64,000 nt of DNA. It comes from Eurosta solidaginis. Lineage: Eukaryota > Arthropoda > Insecta > Diptera > Tephritidae. The stretch covers positions 51,613,346 through 51,677,345 of the forward strand of contig NC_090324.1 in assembly GCF_040869045.1 (NCBI RefSeq). Reading direction: 5' to 3'. The notes beneath the pieces were generated by a model. That model did no database searches and had not been told where the DNA came from. It saw only the letters and a list, made by a program, of their open reading frames with translations. The translations under genes and the position numbers were made by a program. Below are positions 36,105 to 46,996 of this stretch, piece by piece (the first letter of the stretch is position 1; the number at the start of each line of letters is the position of its first letter).

Positions 36105-39100
36105 AATTTTTATATCTTTCATGAAAATGAAATGGTATATTAATTTCGTCACGAAACCCAAAATTGTAAGTCCTTAAAGGAAAATAGATAGACCCACCAG
36201 TATACCGAAATAATCAGAATGAAGAGCTGAGTTGATTTAGCCATGTCCGTCTGTGTGTCCATCTGTCCGTCTACCTGTTTATATGCAAACTAGTCCCTCA
36301 ATTTTTGAGATATCTTGATAAAATTTGGTGAGCAGGTGTATTTGGGTGTCCGATTAGACATTTGTTGAAACCGGTCGGATGGGACCACTATAGCATATAT
36401 CCTCCATACAACCGATTTTTCAGAAAAAAGAGGATTTTTGTAATATCTTACTCAATTTAACAGATTGAAGCCTCAAACTTCACCATATACTTTCGTATAT
36501 TGCACATATTGTTGCCTAAAAAAATTGATGAGATCGGTCGTATATATAGTATATATCCCCCACAACCGATTGTTCAGATAAGAAACTTTTCGTAATTACG
36601 AATGCTTACGTATATAGCATATATTGTTGTCTGAAAAAATCATACAGATTGGTGGTATATATAGTATATATATGGTGGTATATATAGTATATATATTTTT
36701 TCGCAATTTTAGCCCCATTTTAACAGCTAGAAGCTTCAAATTTCACCGAAGGCTTACGTATATGGCATATATTGTTGCCTGAAAAAATCATAGAGATCGG
36801 TTGTATATATAGTATATATCTCATACAACCGATTGTTCAGATAAGAAACTTTTCGCAACTTCTACCCCATTTTAAAAGCTATAAGCTTCAAATTTCACTA
36901 AATGCTTACGTATATAGCATACATTGTTGTCTGAAAAAATCATAGAGATCGGTGGTACATATATTATATACCCCCTATAAACTGTATTTTTTGCCCCTTT
37001 TTTACGGCTAGAAGCTTCAAAATTCAAAACATTTCATCAAATAGTTACGTTTACGTCATATATTGTTGAAACACGTGATTCGTAGTCATAGTTTTTACAC
37101 GCAGACCACAAAAAACCTGAAACTTTGCATCCTCACACAAAGTACCTACCTATTTTTATAGCTTTCATGAAAATGAAATGGTATATTAATTTCGTCACGA
37201 AACCCAAAATTGTAAGTCCTTAAAGGAGAATAGATAGACCCACCATTAAGTATACCGAAATAATCAGAATGAAGAGCTGAGTTGATTTAGCCATGTCCGT
37301 CTGTCTGTCTGTCCGTCTGTCCCTCAATTTTTGAGATATCTTGATAAAATTTGGTGAGCAGGTGTATTTGGGTGTCCGATTATACATTTGTTGGAATCGG
37401 CCGGATCGGACCACTATAGCATATATCCTCCATACAACCGATTTTTCAGAAAAAAGAGGATTTTTGTAATATCTTACTCAATTTAACAGATTGAAGCCTC
37501 AAACTTCACCATATAATTTCGTATATTGCACATATTGTTGCCTGAAAAAATTGATGAGATCGGTCGTATATATAGTATATATCCCTCACAACCGATTGTT
37601 CAGATAAGAAACTTTTCGTAATTACTGCCCTATTTTAAGAGCTAGAGGCTTCAAATTTCAACGAATGCTTACGAATATGGCATATATTGTTGTCTGAAAA
37701 AATCATAGAGATCGGTTGTATATATAGTATATATCTCATAAAACCGATTATTCAGATAAGAAACTTTTCGCAATTTCTACCCCATTTTAACAGCTATAAG
37801 CTTTAAATTTCTCCGATTGCTTACGTATATAGTATATATTTTTGTGTCAAAAAATCATAGAGATCGGTGATATATATAACATATATATGATGGTATATAT
37901 AGTATATATATTTTTTTTTTGCGATTTCGGCCCCATTTTAACAGCTAGAAGCTTCAAATTTCACCAAATGCTTACGTGTATAGCATATATTGATGTCTGA
38001 AAAAATCATTGAAATTGGGTGTATACATAGTATATATCTCATACAACCGATTGTTCAGATAAGAAACTTTGCCAATTTCTGCCCCGTTTTAACAGCTAGA
38101 AGCTTCCAATTTCACCAAATTCTTACGTATATAGCATATATTGTTGTCTGAAAAAATCATAGAGATCGGTGGTATATATATTATATACTTCATACAAACT
38201 GTCATTTTTGCCCCTTTTTTACGGATAGAAGCTTCAAAATTCATCAAGTTTCATAAAATAGTTACGTTTACTCCATATATTTTTGAAATATGTGATTCGT
38301 AGTCGTAGTTTTTACATGCAGACCACAAAAAACGTGAAGCTTTGCATCCTCACACAAAGTACCTACCTATTTTTTATTTTATATTTATCTTAAAAATCGT
38401 TTAGATATGTTCAAATTTCACCAAATGTTTACGTGTATAGCATATATTGTTGTCTGAAAAAATCATAGAGACCGGTGGTATATATAATCTCATACAACCG
38501 ATTGTTCAGATAAGACACTTTGTGCAATTTCTTCCCCATTTTAACAGCTAGAAGCTTCAAATTTCACCAAATGCTTACGTGTATAGTATATATTGTTGTC
38601 TGAAAAAATCATTGAGATCGGTGGTATATATAGTATATATCTTATACAACCGATTGTTCAGATAAGAAACTTTGCGCAATTTCTTCCCCATTTTAACAGC
38701 TAGAAGCTTCAAATTTCACCAAATGCTTACGTGTATAGTATATATTGTTGTCTGAAAAAATCATTGAGAACGGTGGTATATATAGTATATATCTCATACA
38801 ACCGATTGTTCAGATAAGAAACTTTGCGCAATTTCTGCCCCGTTTTAACAGCCAGAAGCTTCAAATTTCACAAAATGCTTACGTATATAGCATATATTGT
38901 TGTCTGAAAAAATCATAGGGATCGGTGGTACCCCATATAAACTTTATTTTTTTGCCCCTTTTTTACGGCTAGAAGCTTCAAAATTCGAAACATTTCATTA
39001 AATAGTTACGTTTACGTCATATATTGTTGAAATACGTGATTCATAGTCATAGTTTTTACACGCAGACCACAAAAAACCTGAAACTTTGCATCCTCACACA

Positions 39101-39300
39101 AAGTACCTACCTATTTTTTATTTTATATTTATCTTAAAGATCGTTTAGGTATGTAGATCTGTTCACTAGATATTTCTTATCTTATACATCCGATTATTCG
39201 GAGATTACGAACGGGATAAGATTATTGTTCAGCCCCATTCATGAAAGGAATGAAGTCTTCGGCATAGCCGAAGACAGTCCCGTCCTTACTTGTTTTAAAA
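36105..39300 (+). mobile_element. DINE-1-like element B
   Basis: Two direct copies of a head (ATGAAAATGAAATGGTATAT, at about 36120 and 37168) are each followed by an (GTCY)n run (GTCCGTCTGTCTGTCCGTC type, near 36248 and 37296). Then come tandem units of about 155 bp around ACCGATTGTTCAGATAAGAA. The module GCAGACCACAAAAAAC ... TACCTACCTATTTTT recurs three times (37101, 38319, 39063). The right end has a perfect stem-loop GTCTTCGGC-ATA-GCCGAAGAC at 39255-39275, followed by AGTCCCGTCCTTACTTGTTTT. This matches element A in architecture and terminal CTTACTTGTT, in the opposite orientation. No genes. A fragment of the same family's end lies at 55093-55270. Confidence 0.6.
39255..39275. repeat. Perfect terminal stem-loop of element B
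   Basis: Nine-base stem (GTCTTCGGC/GCCGAAGAC) with an ATA loop, 10-20 bases inside the element end. It corresponds in position to the hairpin of element A at 4595-4612 and to decayed hairpins at about 55108 and 55293. Confidence 0.8.
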
Positions 39301-39872
39301 CAATTTTTTTATTTTCTATTTTTTTAACTCTTATTTTTCGTTCAGTTCCATTCAAATATGCACAGGTAGATCTCAAACTTGTTATGAAATGTTTTAAGTA
39401 TATATTTATGTATGCAGATTAAGTCTTCAAATAAGAATAATTTCCCAATAAGAGAAATGTATGAAAAATGCATATTATGCATTTTGAATTTTAATAAAAA
39501 TCTTTTGTTATAAATATTTTTTATTCATGACAAAAAAATTATTATTAATAAAAAATAAATGGGTACCTTTGAAAAAAATGATTTCCTCTCCCACCAAAAA
39601 TCAAGCGCTAACCGTTCTTGAATTGAGACCGAGAAATATTAAATCGACCCCAAATCGTTCTTGAAGCGTGAGAACGGAAAATCCAAGTAGTGCTTGAAAC
39701 GAGCACAGAAGGTTCACACATCAATACCAAAGTGGGCACAAAATACGAACGCTGAGCTTGGAAAAACTGTTCTTAAAACAAGCCCATCGGTCACGAGTTA
39801 AGAAAAAACGTATTTAACAGACTGAATGTTTTTAAACTGAATGTTTTTAGCGACCTTTTTATATGTAAATAT
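39301..39872. other. Inner flank of the inverted-end composite
   Basis: Non-coding. It carries several CGTTCTTGAA/GTTCTTAAAAC motifs that match the subterminal sequence at 35770-35960, and TTTAACAGACTGAATG at 39813, which recurs as TTAACAGACTTTAG at 43632 on the far side of the Penelope insertion. This supports insertion of the Penelope pair into the composite. Confidence 0.5.
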
Positions 39873-42295
39873 GTTGAACTTTAGCTGGCTCGAGGTCAAT
39901 AAAACTACGTTGAATAAAACCACAGGGGTTTTAACTAATTTATTCAAATATATTTCGGTTATTCCGCGATAACCGTTCACAAGGATCTGTGTATAAATGT
40001 GATATAAACAATTTTCTTAATACCAAAAACAAAGTCAAAACATAAACAATATTTGTATATACATACATTTCTTTTCACGTCTTTATAACTTGACGCGGAG
40101 CTTAACACTGTCTATTTGATCGTTAGTAAATGACGAAACAAGTGAGCAACGCCATCGGTATCCGTTTTGTAGTTTAGCCGAATGTCTGGTGGAGTGTTAA
40201 TTATATGTAACATTTCTAGTGTAAATCGTTTGTTGTAGTGTTGTTCTTGTTGCAATATTGTTACTTTTTCGAAGTCGGGGGAGTGGCCGCTACTTGCACA
40301 GTGTGCCATAAGTGCAGTTTTTTGTGTATTTGATTGATGGCACTGTTTAACGTCGCATTTGTGTTGTGCTAGTCTGGTTTTTAACTTTGATTTCGTTGTG
40401 CCAATATACATACTTTTGCAAAGTTCTTGGTTATTGCCGTTACATGGAATTTTATAAATTACATTACTTTTTTCTAATTGAGGTATTTTTGACTTAGTTT
40501 TGTTGAACATGGTTTTCAGAGTGTTGGTAGGCTTATGGGCTATTCTTACTTTTTCTTTATCATAACAATCTGACTTCGCTAGTCGTTCTGATAAATGAGG
40601 TACATAAGTGACGGATTTGAAATTTTTTTAGGGGTTTCACGGTCTTATTGATTTTTTGTAAATTTGGCTCTTTTTAATAGTGTTTTTATCATGTTTTCCG
40701 GAAATTCGTTGTCTTTTAACAGTAATTTTGCTTCTTTTTTAATCTCATTGTGGTAAACTTCGTCTGTTATCTGCAACATACGTCGTATGCAGCCCATTGC
40801 TATATTTATTATCATCGTTTTGGGATGTTTCGTATGAAAGTTGATGATTCGTCTGGATGCTGTTGCTTTTCTATACCACTTTAGTTGTAGCTGATTTCCT
40901 CTGCGGATTATAATAGAGTCAAGGTACGGCAGTGAGTTTTCTTCTTCAAGTTCTATCGTGAATTTAATATTTCCGTCAAACGAATTTAATATATTTAGCG
41001 TATTTTGTACTTCATACTCCCGTATGATCGCAAATAAATCATCGACATATTTGGTTAATATTCTTGGTTTACGGCTTAGCTTTTCCATCGTTTTGTTGAG
41101 CAATTCTTCCATTATGATATCCGCTATGACTGGGGATGCCGGGGATCCCATTGGCATTCCTTTCAATTGTGTATATACCGTACACTAAATTTGAAGTATC
41201 TAGTTTCTTCAATGCAAAATTTAAGTATTTCCATGAAAATTTTTTGGGTATATTAGTGTGTTCTTTTATAACCGCCCATTTTTCTCGAATGCTAATCTAA
41301 AATGCTTTCTAATGCTAAATTTGTTGGTATGCTGGGGAACAATGACACCACGTCAAATGAGATGAGGTTTTCATCATCATAAATAAATGTGTTATTAATT
41401 CTTTCTTTAAATTCGTATGTGTTCTTTATGTTGTGAGTGGAGTTCGCCGTTAAATTTTTTAAAATATTCACGATATATTTGCACAAACCGTATGATGGTG
41501 AACCATGGCAGAACAAATATGTCGGAGTGGCGTTCCTTCTTTTTGTATCTTGGGAAGTCCATAAATACTGGGTGCTAGCGCGGTGGTCGTGGTTAATTTG
41601 TACTTTTCAGCTTTTGAGATACACCCGATTTTGAAAAGTTTCTCTACGAGACTGTTATTTTTATTTTGCAACCTTGATGTAGGATCCTGTCTTTGAATAC
41701 GATAAGTAGTCAAGTCATTTAAAATATCACCCATTTTGCTGTTATAGTCATTTATGTCCATAGCTACGGTTTTGTTTCCCTTGTCCGATGTTAAAATTCT
41801 AATGTTGTCATTTTTGCTTAGAAATTTCTGCGTCTGTTCCACTGTGTTTAATATTGCACGGTCTATTGCACTTTCCTTATTAGTTGTTGTATGATTTTTT
41901 ATTAAAAGTGTGAGTTTAGTGCGAGCTTCTTCTTGTGTCTCTTTTTCTTTATTACTCTGTATAAGTTCCTCTCCGTCAGCTATATACTGGAAGAGTGGGA
42001 AACGTTGATTTTTTACCGGTAACGCGAACTTCGGTCCCTTTGCGAGAAGCGCTATCTTGTGGGAAGTCGATTGTCGTTTTGTTTACAAACCAATCTTCGT
42101 GGTTGTTGTTAGTAAGTATGCTATTTTGTTTGTTTTTTAATTTCTCCTGTTTTGCCACATGCCTATTTTTTTACCAATGTTGTTAGTTTATTTGTGACGT
42201 TTTCCTCATTTTCCATAAATTCTCGTAGATCATCTGCACTCAAAGCTTTCTTTAGTTTTGTTGTTATGTCATCCAATCGCTTATTTAAATTCATG
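39873..42295 (-). pseudogene. Penelope-like element, nearly full coding copy
   Basis: Reverse transcriptase fused to a GIY-YIG endonuclease, the pair that defines Penelope-like retroelements. Minus-strand pieces run in order. The N-terminal region starts near 42295 (MNLNKRLDDITTKLKKALSA). An RT entry follows at 41842-41468 (SDKGNKTVAMDI, APSIYGLPKIQK), then RT motif A at 41516-41292 (LISFDVVSLFPSIP). The core at 41166-40645 has MGSPASPVIAD and catalytic KYVDDL. The endonuclease at 40510-40112 has VIYKIPC, MYIGTTKSKLKTRL and a tail ending HLLTIK. A TAG near 42165 and frameshifts near 42170, 41985, 41480, 41200 and 40620 break the frame. The 3' untranslated region 40111-39873 is shared, inverted, with the other copy. 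RT and endonuclease active-site motifs are intact, so decay is modest. Confidence 0.8.
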
Positions 42296-43628
42296 GAAAT
42301 ACCTAAATTTTGCATTGAAGAAACAATATACTTCAAATTTAATGATACGGTATATACACAATTGAAAGGAATGCCATAATGTCATAATAGAAGAATTGCT
42401 CAACAAAACGACGGAAAAGCTAAGCCGTAAACCAAGAATATTAACCAAATATGTCGATGATTTATTTACGATCATACGGGAGGATGAAGTACAAAATACG
42501 CTGAACATATTAAATTCGCTTGACAGAAATATTAAATTCACGATAGAACTTGAAGAAGAAAACTCACTGCCGTACCTTGACTCTATTATAATCCGCAGAG
42601 GAAATCAGCTACAACTAAAGTGGTATAGAAAAGCAACAGCATCCAGACGAATCATCAACTTTCATTCGAAACATCTCAAAACGATGATAATAAATATAGC
42701 AATGGGCTGCATACGACGTATGTTGCAGATAACAGACGAAGTTTACCACAATGAGATTAAAAAAGAAGCAAAATTACTGTTAAAAGACAACGAATTTCCG
42801 GAAAACATGATAAAAACACTATTAAAAAGAGCCAAATTTACAAAAAATCAATAAGACCGTGAAACCCCTAAAAAATTTTCAAATCCGTCACTTATGTACC
42901 TCATTTATCAGAACGATTAGCGAAGTAAGTTTGTTATGATAAAGAAAAAGTAAGAATAGCCCATAAGCCTACCAACACTCTGAAAACCATGTTCAACAAA
43001 ACTAAGTCAAAAATACCTCAATTAGAAAAAAGTAATGTAATTTATAAAATTCCATGTAACGGCAATAACCAAGGACCTTGCAAAAGTATGTATATTGGCA
43101 CAACGAAATCAAAGTTAAAAACCAGACTAGCACAACACAAATGCGACGTTAAACAGTGCCATCATTCAAATACATAAAAACTGCACTTATGGCACACTGC
43201 GCAAGTAGCGGCCACTCCCCCAACTTCGAAAAAGTAACAATATTACAACAAGAACAACACTACAACAAACGATTTACACTAGAAATGTTACATATAATTA
43301 ACACTCCACCAGACATTCGGCTAAACTACAAAACTGATACCGATGGCGTTGCTCACTTGTTTCGCCATTTACTAACGATCAAATAGACAGTGTTAAGCTC
43401 CGCGTCAAGTTATAAAGACCTGAAAAGAAATGTATGTATATACAAATATTGTTTATGTTTTGACTTTGTTTTTGGTATTAAGAAAATTGTTTATATCACA
43501 TTTATACACATATCCTTGAGAACGGTTATCGCGGAATAACCGAAATATATTGGAATAAATTAGTTAAAAAACCTGTGGTTTTATCCAACGTAGTTTTATT
43601 GACCTCGAACCAGCTAAAGTTCAACGTA
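42283..43628 (+). pseudogene. Penelope-like element, 5'-truncated inverted partner
   Basis: Mirror copy of the 3' half of the minus-strand element. It starts inside the RT (near FCIEETIYFKFND), then LKGMP, then a deletion that removes most of the GSPASPVIAD motif at about 42375. The rest of the core (KYVDDL at about 42446, open frame 42396-42854) and the GIY-YIG domain follow (VIYKIPC, MYIGTTKSKLKTRL, 42989-43177, then 43156-43386 after a frameshift). The 3' UTR ends near 43628 at CCAGCTAAAGTTCAAC, the inverse of GTTGAACTTTAGCTGG at 39873. Coding sequence is over 95% like the partner by eye. Head-to-head inverted and 5'-truncated partners are known for Penelope insertions. Confidence 0.8.
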
Positions 43629-43697
43629 CTTAACAGACTTTAGTCAACGAATGTTCTTAATTTTGAACTTGTTTCGTTCGTTTTTTCTCTGAGTGTA

Positions 43698-44479
43698 GGT
43701 AAACTTAAGAGAAACACATAATTTTGGGAAGATCCGCGTTGGCGTCTTATCGGTGAAGACATATAGCGTTAAGTTTTTGTTTTATTATTGGATTGTTACC
43801 TAGAGCGAGTTATTATCGTCGAGCTATCTATCGACTTATTATCGGCTTGTTATCGATGGTTTACAGATGCATCATCCATTTCATATTGAAGTTTTTACGG
43901 TACTGTTTCGATAAAAAGTCAATAATAAATTGATATCACCCCGATTTGAAACCGATCACTCATCGATATCAAATTGATTGCTCTCAAAAACTCCAATAAC
44001 ATTTCGATAATATCGATACATTGTCAATTACAAATCCATTTTTGGTAACTTATCTAAAACTTTTGAATAACACATTTTTTTATAGCGAATCCATATTTTC
44101 TTGATATCATATCGATAACCCTTCAATAAATAACCGACGACAAACCAATGAAGAGTCAAAAAAACTGGATACTCCTTGATAGCCTTTGTTATCGTAGACA
44201 AATTGAAAACACATGAAACAAACCTCGTCGATAATACACATGGTTAGATTGAACTGGCCGGTCCATGAGGACCTCACATAGACTGAGTGAGTCCGTAGTG
44301 TTACCAGAAGTTTGTCTTAACGACCACACTGAAAACCCTATCAAAAACCAAGACCTATGTATGTTATGAAATAACTCCGCCCTCTTGGCAATTACTAGAA
44401 GCTTTCTGTGACTTAAGCCACTTGCTGTTTCTAGATCTGACAGATGTGTCACTCCTAATAGCTAGAGTCTTAGCCTGGC
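43698..44479. other. Non-coding stretch with repeated ATCGATA motifs
   Basis: At about 43815-44125 there are many TATCG/ATCGAT words (for example GTTATCGATGG near 43850, CATCGATATC near 43972, AATATCGATAC near 44008, CATATCGATAACC near 44108). These resemble DRE sites (TATCGATA) of flies but could equally be a simple repeat. No gene is seen. The small ORF at 44189-44452 on minus has no support. Confidence 0.4.
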
Positions 44480-45560
44480 AAGTGCAGGGTACGAGCACAG
44501 ACGCTACCCAATGTAGTCGGTTCTATGTACCGGAGCGACTCGGGAATTTTCCCGACCAAGGACTATCATTTAAGTATAACCCCTTTAATTTCATGCGTCC
44601 CTCCCACTCTGTTCAGTGTGTCTCGTGTAAGGGATGGTTGCATCGGACATGTTGTTGTGGGCTTGATCCCAAAACCCGACGTCCACGTAACTTTTATAAA
44701 TCATTTGTGGCTCCTTGCTGTTCACGACCAAGAGCGTCCCGTAGTCTACGCTTTAGAATATATATGTTTGCGACATCCGCCCAATGCAGCTCCTGCCATG
44801 GACGGTGCCAATTTCCTAGATGTTCTGGTCTCCGCGACGGCAACCCCCGACGGGTTTCATTGCGCCATGTTGCCCGGTGGCAAACCCAAATACACCGGGT
44901 ACCCCAATGCTTACCCAAGGACGTCCAGTCCCAGGACCACAACAGCAGTTGCGTCCTGTCCTTTCACAACCCAGGCGTAGTCACCAATCACTTACTCCTA
45001 GATTGACGACGTCTCCCCCGTTGTACTTCTGTATTCTGCAGTTAAACTGTAATGGATTTACTGGGAAGATCACGGAGATAGTCGATTTCATGAAGCGGCA
45101 CAACATCCGCATCGCTGCGATTCAAGAGACTAAACTCACAGCAAGATCTGCTCTACAGGCCTTTTCTAGGTATAATGTCCACAGAAAAGATCGTGAGAGC
45201 GGAAGGGGAGACGGCCTCGCGTTTATCTTACACCACTCAGTGCAATATCATTTATTTGATCCCGACATCGGCCGCGGGGACAGTGTCTTACAACGCCAAG
45301 GCTTATCTGTCCGGTCAGGCGATGCAAACCTAGAAACCATCAACATCTACATCCCTCCTGCCACCTATTGCCCCAGTGGTTACCGCTCCAACATCAGCGC
45401 CTTACTCACTGGCAGTAATCGCATTATTTTAGGCGACTTCAATGCCCATCACGATCCGTGGCATTCAAACTTGCAGGCAGACAGTAGGGGTAAGATGCTG
45501 GCGGATCAAATAGAAGAACCGATGTTCTGCACAATAAACGGAGATGCCCCACACGTATCG
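44480..45560 (+). pseudogene. LINE Zn-binding region and endonuclease, first part
   Basis: A PHD-like Cys/His cluster (VQCVSCKGWLHRTCC, then APCC) lies at about 44617-44725 in the frame 44422-45006. After a frameshift the endonuclease runs in the frame 44820-45563: LQLNCNG (entry), IAAIQETKL (metal-binding Glu), GRGDGLAFILHHSV, then ILGDFNAHHDPWHS with the conserved Asp, Asn and His. Another frameshift near 45550 moves the remainder to the next frame. All catalytic residues seen here are present. Confidence 0.75.
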
Positions 45561-46396
45561 TAGAAAGCTGTCACAGTTCGCCGGATATATCTCTCGTGAG
45601 CGCAGGACTTGTAAACTGCGTCAACTGGCAGCCGATGTTAACATTGGCATCCGACCACCTGCCTATACTTACTTCGCTCGAACGTACCGCCGACTTCATT
45701 GTCACAGAAAAACGCACTTTCATAAACTTAAAAAAAGCAAAGTGGGACAAATACAAATCCTTTACAGACAACCGCTTTGCTGCCCTCCCAATCCCGACTG
45801 ATGCTCGCCAAGGGGAGCGTGCTTTCCACAAGGTCATTGAATCTGCCTCGGCTTGCTTCATTCCCGCTGGTAGAATTCCCGAAATTCGGCCTCACTTTCC
45901 GGCGGAGGCCGCAAATTTAGCGAGAGAACGTGACACTATAAGACAGCTCGATCCCGGCGACCCCCAAATAAGGGATAGAAACCAACGCATCAGATTGCTT
46001 GTGGATGAACACAAGCGGGCGAAATGGGAGGAGCCCCTAAGCGGTTGTAACCTCTCTGCCGGTGTAGGTAAACTTTGGTCCACCGTAAAGACCCTATCGA
46101 ATCTGTCTAAGCACAATGACAAAATTTCCATCACCTTTGGCGATAAAATGCTGTCGGATGCGAAAAAATGTGCGAGCGCTTTCTGCCGACAATATATTAT
46201 GCATTCTACGGTCGACAAAGATAGACGGAGGGGCAGCAGACATGCACATAAACATAAATTCAGCACGTCGCCAATTACCGTCACCACCAAAGAGGTTGAG
46301 GTCGCCATCGGTCATGCTAAACCATCCAAAGCAGTGGGCCTAAACGGCATAGCCATGCCGATGCTTAAAAACCTAGGGAAAGAGGGTTTCAAATAT
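45545..46396 (+). pseudogene. LINE endonuclease end and RT start
   Basis: After the shift at about 45550 the frame reads SSPDISLVSAG and SDHLPI, the last endonuclease motifs including the catalytic His. The linker to RT follows with VGKLWSTVKTLSNL and VEVAIGHAKPSKAVGLNGI (normally GxDGI; Asp is replaced by Asn). The frame is open until GKEGFKY at 46396, where the nested element interrupts. Duplicate plus insert equal 603 bp, so the downstream part stays in the same frame. Confidence 0.75.
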
Positions 46397-46990
46397 GGGA
46401 GCGTGTCATTATTGTGTATTACAAAATTCTGGGTGAAAAAATTCTGTAAATTGCAAAAAAATTCTGCTTGAACAAAATTCTGCTTTTTTAAAATTATGTT
46501 TTCTAAAATTCTGCTTTTTCAAAATTCTGCATTTTTAATTCTGGAAGTCAAAATTCCGGAATTATGCATGGCGTATCCGGTGTTGGATCGGCTAAGGGTT
46601 ATTTTTTTAAAGTGCGGCCGAAGGCCGCCTACGCAGAAGGGTATACTACGCAGAAGGACATCACCGTGGCGGTAGCACCGGTTATACCACACACCCGGAC
46701 TTAGCATGGCGTCGCCCAGGGTTATTTTTTATAAGCGCGGCCGAAGGCCGCCTATGCAGAAAAGTGTTCTACGCAGAATTACTGTGCATGGCGCACTTTT
46801 TCAAAATAATTACACGACCTCTTTAACATTGTTAACATTATATTTTAATACAGAATTTTGTAATACAGAATTTTGTAATACAGAATTTTGAAAGCAGAAT
46901 TTTAGAAAGCAAAATTTTAAAAAATCAGAATTATAAAAAGCAGAATTTTGTTTTTATAATTTTGTACGTAGAGAATTTCGACACTAACCC
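46397..46990. mobile_element. 594-bp foldback-like DNA element with 9-bp target duplication
   Basis: The insertion is flanked by TTCAAATAT at 46388-46396 and 46991-46999, and its removal restores a continuous LINE frame. Ends are GGGAGCGTGTC and GACACTAACCC, an imperfect inverted repeat. The left arm is full of AAAATTCTGC and the right arm of GCAGAATTTTG, so the arms fold back on one another. The core holds two direct copies (about 46598 and 46722) of GGTTATTTTTT plus a perfect hairpin GCGGCC-GAA-GGCCGC. No ORF of note, so it is non-autonomous. A 9-bp duplication and G-starting ends suggest a Mutator-like or foldback family, but I cannot name it. Confidence 0.8.
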
Positions 46991-46996
46991 TTCAAA

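Larger units (their letters stand above)
35726..43697. mobile_element. Composite bounded by TACACTCAGAGAAAAA inverted ends
   Basis: The left edge is TACACTCAGAGAAAAACG (from 35725) and the right edge is CGTTTTTTCTCTGAGTGTA (to 43697), an almost perfect terminal inverted repeat with TA on both outer sides, fitting a TA target-site duplication. Subterminal DNA on both sides carries GTTCTTAA-type repeats (35770-35960, 39590-39800, 43660-43675). No transposase of its own is visible. The interior has been filled by a DINE-like element (36105-39300) and an inverted Penelope-like pair (39873-43628), so the original was probably a small MITE-like element. The family of the ends is not certain; a TA duplication would fit Tc1/mariner-type or similar. 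Confidence 0.55.

Noticed and set aside
44189..44452. 87-residue minus-strand ORF
   Set aside because: No motif and no repeat support; it overlaps the start of the plus-strand LINE.
45892..46308. Minus-strand ORF of 138 residues
   Set aside because: Shadow of the plus-strand LINE ORF2, which has clear endonuclease and RT motifs.
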